Assembly (NCBI GenBank): GCA_907164885.2
Contig: OU015492.1
Coordinates: 46,827,683-46,891,682, forward strand
Length of the DNA stretch: 64,000 bases
Origin: Dolomedes plantarius
Lineage: Eukaryota > Arthropoda > Arachnida > Araneae > Dolomedidae
Direction of reading: 5' to 3'
The first letter of the stretch is position 1; the number at the start of each line of letters is the position of its first letter. The notes under the pieces were generated by a model that did no database searches, was not told where the DNA came from, and was given only the letters and a program-made list of their open reading frames with translations. The translations under genes and the position numbers were made by a program. Of the stretch, positions 57,613-64,000 are shown one piece after another.

Positions 57613-58912
57613 CAGAGGCTGTTCACACATTTTTAGACGATGTATATTGTATTCACAAAACTAAATTACATAAAATTCTTGTGTTTTAAATGTTCTATTT
57701 GACATCCCTTATTCTGAACTATCTTTCGACACCGCAATTTCCAGGATAATAATGCCTTTTGAAGTGTCAGAAGAGGTATTCTATCCCATTCCTCCTGAAC
57801 AGCTTTCCAGAGTCCTGTAAGGGTTTTGGGACGACGTTTGGATAATGCAGATTTTAAAAGTCCGAAAGCACAAACATCCATAGGTGATACATCGGGAGAT
57901 TTAGTAGGGATATCAGTGAAGGGTATGGCCTTGATACCAGTTTTTTGTTCCATTTCTTTTGTGAAATTTACAGTGGATTTTGATGTGTGACTGCTAGCTT
58001 TGTCCTGATGGAGTCTCACAGATTGATGGCACTGTGGATAAAGCGATGGTATTTCATTCAGAAAAATTGGCGATAAAATATGTTCCTGATAGTATTTGGA
58101 GTTAATCTTGACACTTTTTTCCACTCTCTTTATTTTTAACTTGCCATTATAAGAAAAACCAGCAACAATCATGAATCCCTTAGGAAAACTTTCTTTCGAT
58201 TCTTTGAACCATATACTTAAATTTGTTTCTCCCCTTTTATGATATTAAATGGCTCTTTTTTTGTTGCAATCATTTAAATACACCCATGATTCATCCATTG
58301 TGACAATTGTTTTCCATTTTTCTTTGGATAAGTGTTTCTCATACAGAATTCTGCAGCGTGTCCTGCGTTCAGCGATATGATTTGGAAGAAGACGATGCAC
58401 ATTGCGTTTTTTCGCTTTCTTAAGATTTAAATCAACGTTTATCATTTTGTTTACAGTGGACACCGAGCATTTTAATGATTTTGCAACTGTCCTTTGACTA
58501 GGGGGATTTTCTTTTAACATTAAACAACGTACCTTTGCAATAGTCGAAGATGTCCTTTTTTTCCTTGGATACATGTTTGGAATTTTTGTCCCTCTTGAGG
58601 CTCCAATTTGACGTTTTTTTCCTTTCTTGTTGACGATATTACCTATCGATGCTTTAGATATCACAAAATCATGACTCTCACATCGTTTTTGGATAACGGA
58701 GTATGCATATTTCTCTTCGGAAAGAGCATAAATGTAGCCTTCGAACCACTGCTTTGTTAAAAACGCCATTTTGAATAAAAACAAAACTTTCAGGCCGCAG
58801 ACGATAATTTTGACTTTTAAAAACATAGTACAATTGCAATTATTTTTTTGCAGCAAACGATTTTTTATTACGGCTTACCAAAATCGTCTAAAAAATGTGC
58901 GAACAGCCTCTG
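57613..58912 (-). mobile_element. DD41D mariner-type element nested in piggyBac
   Basis: Inverted ends CAGAGGCTGTTCACACATTT and CAGAGGCTGTTCGCACATTT, continuing tttagacgat, with TA at 57611-57612 and 58913-58914. Exactly 1.3 kb. One minus-strand transposase with a single stop. It inserted about 100 bases inside the piggyBac left end. Confidence 0.93.
57666..58769 (-). pseudogene. DD41D transposase with one nonsense codon
   Basis: From ATG 58769 (MAFLTKQWFEGYIYALSE), 367 codons before the final stop. N-terminal DNA-binding half with two helix-turn-helix-like parts (SVIQKRCESHDFVISKAS; PSQRTVAKSLKCSVSTV), then Asp159 in TMDESWV, a TAA at codon 175 (58245-58247), Asp256 in LHQDKASSH and Asp298 in SPDVSPMDVCAFGLLK. 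There are 41 residues between the last two acids. The DD41D group of the IS630-Tc1-mariner superfamily (rosa/Visitor) has this spacing (general knowledge). All three acids and the frame are kept, so the copy died recently. Confidence 0.9.
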
Positions 58913-59084
58913 TAGTTCACTGATAGCGGGAAAAATAGATTTTCCGCCATTTGCTCTCAAGTTCTTTTTGTTATTTCACGTTATGCTCAGGTGAAAACGC
59001 CGTGAAAGAAGATGCATCTGACATCCCATAGATAATTGTAAGTTAAGAGTTTTGGATTTATCTCAAAATTATATATTGACTATT

Positions 59085-59375
59085 AATCACTGTTACAAAA
59101 GTGTATTTTATAAATTCATGCCACTCGAAAGTCATGTTTTGCTTTGTATTATAAAATATAAAAACTTATCGTTGGTACTAAACTGTACCAACCGGCTAAT
59201 GTATAGTCAAGTTTGAATTAAAATCTGAAATCTTTCACGTTTGAATTAAATCGAAAATCTTTCACGTTTGAATTAGAGTTTTTTGAAATAATATTTTGAC
59301 TTTAAATCATTGTAATAAAAGTGTATTTTATAAATTGTTGCCCCTTGAAAGTCATGCTTTTATGCTGTTGGTATA
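59085..59375. repeat. ~80-bp direct repeat pair
   Basis: aaagtgtattttataaatt occurs at about 59099 and 59316, each followed by tgaaagtcatg-like sequence. Between them tctttcacgtttgaatta occurs twice. They lie inside the piggyBac element before its transposase remnant. Confidence 0.75.
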
Positions 59376-59384
59376 AAATTTTGA

Positions 59385-61195
59385 GTGTAGTAAAATATGA
59401 GTCTATAATTCCATATTTCGGGCACCACGGACTAAAACAATTCATAAGAGGCAAGCAAATACGTTTTGGCTTCAAACTTTGGACTCAGTGTTTTTCTAAT
59501 GGTCTTTTATTGCATTCTGAACCTTATTGTGGAGCATCTACAAAATTATCAAAATCTGATTTAGGCCAAGGTACCGACCCAAGTAACACACACCGTTTGC
59601 CCAACCTTAGATTTCCGTTGCACCGTTGGGGAATGGTTACCGTTGGCAGAAATTTCAGAAAGGCAGATGGGCCAACTGCAAAATGCGTTTGTTGGGCCAA
59701 CGGTTACAAAATGCCGTTGGCCCAACTGCAAAATGTGTATGGTTGGCCAACGGTTACAAAGTGCCGTTGTCCCAACTTCAAATGAAAGCTGTTGGGCCAA
59801 CGGTTGCAAAATGTCGTTGGCCCAACTGCAAATGAAAGCTGTTGGGCCAATGGTTACAAAATGTCGTTGGCCCAACTGCAAATGAAAACTGTAGTGCCAA
59901 CGGTTACAAAATGCCGTTGGCCCAACTGCAAATGAAAACTGTAGGGCCAACAGTTACAAAATGTATTTGGCCCAACTGTGATTTAAAGCTGTTGGGCCAA
60001 CAATCCCAAAATGAGGTTGGTCCAACTGCAAATGAAAGTTGTGGGATAGAATTGGCCGTTATTGGCTATAGCCAATAACTATAGTTATCGACGAGATCCT
60101 GTGTTTGCGTTTTTGCTACTTATTTACTTAACGTTGAACATTATTTTAAACATATACAAAATTAGACTCCACTTCACGCGATTTGTTTCTGTGATGTAGC
60201 CGATCTGTCTAAACTTTAAGGCATGGGTGAATAACTTGCGGCCCGGCACACCATATTTTGCGGACAGCGTATGGCATGACAAATATAAATCATTCCAATG
60301 TTGATGTTGTGTTTCACCATTTTTCTAATCCTAATGCAATTAGAATTGATTGAAAATCTCATTTATTTGCAGAAGTTGTTATAATTTCATCAAATAATAT
60401 TTTTTACAGTTACATTGATGTTGTTCTTGGGTTACTAGACAAATGCAAGATCCCACCTGGGACACATGTTGACATGGACAACTTATTTACTAGCATTACC
60501 TTTCTGAAAGAGTTATCGGAAAGAGGCATAGCAGGAACCGGGGAACTGAGAGAAAACAGGCTGAAAAATGCTATTTTTTCATCCAAAGAAATCTTGAAAA
60601 AGTCGGCAAGGGGGACATATGAATATATATGTCATGAAGATATCAGTTTCGTCAAATGGAATGAAATAAAGTTGTTACTGTTACAAGTAACAAAATTTCT
60701 ACAAAACCTACTGCATCTGCTACTCGATGGAGTGCCGCAGAAAAAAAGAAAATTAATGTTTTCATGCCACCAAGCTAAAAATTTATAATAAGCAAATGGG
60801 TGTTGTAGACCGTGTTGATCAAGCTGTGGCAAATTATTGCGTAAGAATTCGTTCTAAAAAATGGTGGTGGTATTTGTTTTCGTTTGTAATTAGTGCCAGT
60901 GTTATAAATGGATGGAAAATGTATAAAATGAAAAATCATATTGATGAAATCCCACTTCTTGAGTTCGTACTACAATGCGCACAGGAACTGTTAGGCACTT
61001 ATGGAACATTTCCCAGAGGGCCAGGTAAGCCAATTTCCTTTAGGCATAAAGCGGCCTCACAAATAAGATTTGACAAGAATAGTCACTGGTGAATCAGATC
61101 AGATCAAGAACATGTACGTTGCAAGAACTGTTCCGGTAGAAGCAGGTACAAGTGCGAAAAGTGTAATGTGCCACTGCATCGTCAGTGCCATTAAA
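59385..61195 (+). pseudogene. piggyBac transposase, N-terminus lost and interrupted
   Basis: 59386-59575 reads KYESIIPYFGHHGLKQFIRG, IRFGFKLWTQ and a glycine-rich end. It corresponds to the DES(M)xPYxG...KP(I)RFGYKLW region, with the first catalytic Asp replaced by Tyr. After an insertion the frame resumes near 60415 as DVVLGLLDKC, PPGTHVDMDNLFTS (second Asp), GIAGTGELRENRL, then after a stop MGVVDRVDQAVANYCV (third Asp region) and IRSKKWWWYLFSFVI. The C-terminal cysteine domain is readable at about 61107-61195 (CKNCSGRSRYKCEKC, then CH) in another frame. The first ~250 residues are absent. Confidence 0.85.
59640..60045. repeat. Minisatellite of 50-bp hairpin units, 7-8 copies
   Basis: The unit is gggccaacggttacaaaatg, then ccgttggcccaactgcaaat, then gaaagctgtt. 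GGGCCAACGG and CCGTTGGCCC within each unit are perfect reverse complements around a 10-base loop. Copies drift, mostly in the 3' part. Frames on both strands across it are artefacts of a period that is not a multiple of three. It lies inside the insertion that splits the piggyBac transposase. Confidence 0.95.
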
Positions 61196-61512
61196 ACTAT
61201 CATGTTTGCACTCAATAGACATTTTATTGTTTTATTCTGTCAGAAAATCATCTAACGTGCTTTTCATTCAATTGTGGTATTCCCGATTTTGTTATTATTT
61301 TCATTAATAAATAAATTTAATGTTAGCTTTTATTCTCAATGTGTACTACACACATACGCCGATTGGTACGAAAACGTACCAGAAAAAAAAATCAAAGTTA
61401 AAGTGCAACTAAAAATATAATTTTAGTATAATACACATTAATAGACTTAAAACATACAAATATGAGAGAAGTAACAAAAATGGTTAAAGAAAACGAAGTC
61501 GGCATTAATGGG

Positions 61513-62093
61513 TAAAGAATGGCATACCACAAATTTCTATAAAATTAATGTGCAACTATATTTGATGTACAAAATAATGCATATGTAATACATTGCTAAC
61601 ATGTTTTAACATCAAAAATTTCAACAATAAAAAGCTAAAATTATTTTAAAATATTAGCTATAGGATTTTGTGCAGAATGATAGGTGTTTTAGCTAAATTT
61701 CATTAAAAATTACTTCAAATTGATCAATTTATAAAAATGGTATGCTATTTACAGGTAAGTTTGTGTTTCTTTTTTTGATTTTAAGTGCTATTTTAGCATA
61801 AAAGACCAAAAAAACCTTTACAAAATTATTTTTTCTCAAAGCTAAACACAAACATAATTAACAGTTGTTTTAAAACACCCCCGGTAAACATTAAGTTTTG
61901 AAGTATTAGAATGATAATAAAAAATATTCCAGAGTTTCAGACAGAAGCATAAAAAGAAAGAATATGCAAAAAAGTAACCAAATTAAACAAAAATTGACAG
62001 AATACAGAAAAAGTGAACACCGGCAAAAGTAAATAAAACGTTTCCTTGTGCGCATGCGCAGTTCTTATGAATGATTGATTCCAAAGCCTAGAG
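61513..62093. other. AT-rich DNA, nothing recognised
   Basis: No frames or repeats of note. Confidence 0.55.
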
Positions 62094-62485
62094 TACCGCG
62101 TTGGAAGAACCGCGTATAAAATTTGTGTTGAAGTATCGTTCTTTAAAATTAAAATAAAAATCGAAATTTTAAGATAGAGACTTGAAATGAGGTTTATATG
62201 AATGAGAAAGCTTTCATCTTCCAGATGATGTAAATATTTTCTTTGTAAAATAAAAACTGGAAGAGCATCGACAGTAGATCCTTAAAAGAGCGTAAATTTC
62301 TCGAAAAAGTGGACTTAATATTTTGATGAAAATATTAGTCTGTTTTAAATTATTTTTAAACAAATGAGGTCTTGTTTGAAAGAGAAATGTCGGTAGACTT
62401 AGATTGCAAAAAGATCAAAATTCTACGATCATTTTTTGCCGAGATATCGTAATCTGAATTTAAAAAAACATAAAATATCCCACAA
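62094..62485. repeat. ~380-bp repeat, copy 1
   Basis: Shared with 63235-63615 and 63687-64000 in the same orientation: aaatttgtgttg, aatgaggtttatatga, cttccagatgatgtaaat, ttttgatgaaaatattag and a tacgatcattttttgc block. Non-coding. It precedes a Helitron 5' leader. Confidence 0.92.
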
Positions 62486-62519
62486 AACATAAAATAAAAA
62501 AATTTCTAGAATAAAATTT

Positions 62520-62654
62520 AAAATTCGGGCTTCGAGGTGCACCTTCACATACTCTGCACTACCCGTGTACCAAATTTCACGGCTGTAAGTTTCACAGATT
62601 CACCTGGGGGCCACATACACACACGCACGCAAATACTTGCTTTTATTAATAAGA
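62520..62654 (-). mobile_element. Helitron 5' leader, minus strand
   Basis: Minus strand starts TCTTATTAATAAAAGCAAG at 62654, then a GT-rich stretch (CGTGCGTGTGTGTATG) and a leader ending in the gggcttcgaggtgcac block near 62527 also present at 53175. Same group as 52280-53332. Confidence 0.6.
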
Positions 62655-62829
62655 TGAAATGCTTATTACTGTAATTTTAAAGAATGGGAATACGCTTCAA
62701 ATTTTAATTGTTTACTTAAAATACATTTTTAGATGCAACAACAGAAATTGCTCGTCTTACCTTTAATGAAGCTTCCGAAATGAGTTCTGTAAGAGAGGAA
62801 AAGCTGGAGTTATTCCTAATTATAGATGG
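62655..62829. other. Linker between Helitron fragments
   Basis: AT-rich, nothing recognised. Confidence 0.5.
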
Positions 62830-62935
62830 CGTTGCCCGGGATTTTAAGAATGTTTGTTAACCAAATCAATTTAAAAATTAACACAGTATAAATAACATAG
62901 AAAAATTGACATTTTCTATGTTAATTATACTGTGA
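62830..62935 (-). mobile_element. Helitron 3'-region fragment
   Basis: Minus strand repeats the tail region of 49828-49910 (ttaacaaacattcttaaaat then cccgggcaacgcc), but the CTAG tip is missing. Confidence 0.6.
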
Positions 62936-63234
62936 CATAACCCATGACACGGGCTTCACCCGTCTAGCCGGTCGGTTTAGGGACCCGCTCCCTTCAGCAA
63001 TCATTGTCAGAGAATGGAAACACTAAAAAACAACGAATCAAGGTATCTAAATTTTGTGGCTACGTATCCTATGTCCTGCAAACAGTGGCAGACAGAAGAA
63101 AAATTCTCCCCCCCCCCCTCCCGGCGAGAAATTTCGTGCCGTCCACCCCTCCACGTATGGGCGAAAAATTCTTTCTTCGAGACTTTCCCCCTAACCGCGT
63201 GTGAGTGAAGAAATGGTCTTTCTTCCAAACCGCA
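62936..63234. other. GC-richer unrecognised segment
   Basis: Contains acgggcttcacccgtctag, a hairpin next to CTAG, and a C-rich run at 63110. Three overlapping frames of 64-92 residues lack known motifs. Probably repeat-derived. Confidence 0.35.
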
Positions 63235-63615
63235 TTTGAAGGAGCGGTAGGAAATTTGTGTTGACGTATCGTTTTTAAAATTCAATTAAAAATCGAAATT
63301 TTAAGATAGACACTTGAAATGAGGTTTATATGAGTGAGAAAACTTTCATCTTCCAGATGATGTAAATATTTTCTTTGTAAGATAAAAACACGAAGAGCAT
63401 AGACCGTAAATGCTCAAAAGACCGTTAATTTCTCGAAAAAGTGGGTTTAATATTTTGATGAAAATATTAGTCTGTTTTAAATTATTTTTAAACAAATGAG
63501 GTCTTTTTTGAAGGAGAAATGTCTGTTGTCTTAGATTATAAAAAGATCAAAATTCTACGATCATTTTTTGCCGGGATATCGAAGCTGAAGTTAAAAAAAC
63601 ATAAAATATCCCAAA
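63235..63615. repeat. ~380-bp repeat, copy 2
   Basis: See copy 1 at 62094; about 450 bases before copy 3. Confidence 0.92.
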
Positions 63616-63686
63616 AATATAATTGAATAACTCAATCGTTGTTTACATTCCAAGGGGAGAATCTGGAGTTCTTCGCTACGGCGTTT

Positions 63687-64000
63687 GAAGAACCACGCAG
63701 GAAATTTGTGTTGGAGTATCGTTCTTTAAAATTCAATTAAAAATCGAAATTATAAGATAGACTTGAAATGAGGTTTATATGAATGAAAATGCTTTCATCT
63801 TCCAGATGATGTAAATATTTTCTTTGTAAGATAAAAACTCGAAGAGCATCGACCGTAGATGCTCAAAAACGCGTAAATTTCTCGAAATCGTGGGTTTAAT
63901 ATTTTGATGAAAATATTAGTCCGTTGTAAATTATTTTAAAACAAATGAGGTCTTGTTTGAAGGAGAAATTTCTGTAGTGTTAGATTGTAAAAAGATCAAA
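63687..64000. repeat. ~380-bp repeat, copy 3, cut by the window edge
   Basis: Starts gaagaaccacgcaggaaa and follows copies 1 and 2 to the last base shown, so the array may go on beyond the window. Confidence 0.92.

Larger units (their letters stand above)
57507..61512 (+). mobile_element. piggyBac element with nested insertions
   Basis: Left edge TTAA (57503-57506) then CCCATTAATGCC; the right end reads GGCATTAATGGG then TAAA, a one-base change of TTAA. A palindrome ggtacgaaaacrtacc lies two or three bases inside the left tip (57522) and about 125 bases inside the right one (61371); asymmetric internal repeats are a piggyBac hallmark. The 4-kb span includes a 1.3-kb mariner (57613-58912) and ~0.8 kb of minisatellite-bearing DNA (about 59577-60415). 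Without them the element would be ~1.9 kb. Confidence 0.85.

Noticed and set aside
59561..60078. Several 60-130-residue frames on both strands with WANGYKM/LGQRHF repeats
   Set aside because: Products of the 50-bp minisatellite, open in many frames because of its periodic content.
60217..60290. hAT terminus (tgggtgaataacttgcggcccg)
   Set aside because: Resembles a common hAT tip by eye, but no partner end or 8-bp duplication was found.
59573..60410. Intron in the piggyBac gene (aag|gtacc donor, tttttacag acceptor)
   Set aside because: Splice-like signals exist, but the reading phase does not match across the join and the segment carries a minisatellite, so an insertion is likelier.

Overview
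The window looks like AT-rich nuclear DNA of an arachnid, most probably a spider. Two of the Tc1-like transposase families (at 19292-20332 and 22403-23434, and at 35830-36855) are, from general knowledge, very abundant in orb-weaver genomes. The long (TA)n tracts, tRNA-derived SINEs, Helitrons and DUF4817-type mariner relatives fit the same source. I cannot name the species. I find no host gene I can name, no rRNA or functional tRNA gene and no CRISPR. One exon-like reading frame (56639-57085, minus) is the only candidate for host-derived coding sequence.

Layout. 1-9.3 kb: AT-rich DNA with a mariner-type element with long inverted ends (1338-2797), a 5'-truncated retroelement with a perfect 14-bp target duplication (7482-7681) and an internally deleted mariner (8712-9253). 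10.2-17.1 kb: a decayed DD34D mariner (10239-11589), a tRNA-derived SINE, large (TA)n tracts, about 3 kb of featureless DNA and a remnant of the same mariner family at 16797-17121. 18-25.2 kb: an inverted duplication (18030-18505 with 20572-21025), two inverted copies of one Tc1 family (19156-20566 and 22167-23570), a SINE and a DD34D mariner riddled with stops (23896-25193). 26-33 kb: sparse; a reverse-strand SINE, a TTAA-bounded element with repeated subterminal motifs (27878-28917), a MITE, a minisatellite and a mariner C-terminal remnant. 33-42 kb: many (TA)n tracts holding TA-targeting elements: a Tc1 with DD32E spacing (35598-37010) and a truncated sister copy, a pogo-like MITE, a mariner relative with ~200-bp inverted ends (38804-40587), and a DD34D mariner with a nested hAT-like MITE (40640-41886). 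42.5-46 kb: a SINE and a near-perfect 501-bp fold-back made from a mariner relative. 46-55.3 kb: a Helitron cluster in both orientations. 55.3-64 kb: direct repeats, the exon-like frame, a piggyBac element (57507-61512) holding a nested DD41D mariner and a minisatellite of 50-bp hairpin units, then three copies of a ~380-bp Helitron-associated repeat running off the window end.

How it works together. Nearly every coding sequence is a dead transposase. Most are broken by one or a few stops, single indels or loss of a catalytic acid; some are internally deleted. Elements that duplicate TA on insertion sit again and again inside or beside (TA)n microsatellites, which suggests those tracts act as landing pads. 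Several arrangements (the fold-back, the inverted Tc1 pair, the inverted duplication, the hairpin minisatellite) could make double-stranded RNA if transcribed. Family names and boundaries come from reading ends, duplications and translated motifs by eye, without database searches.
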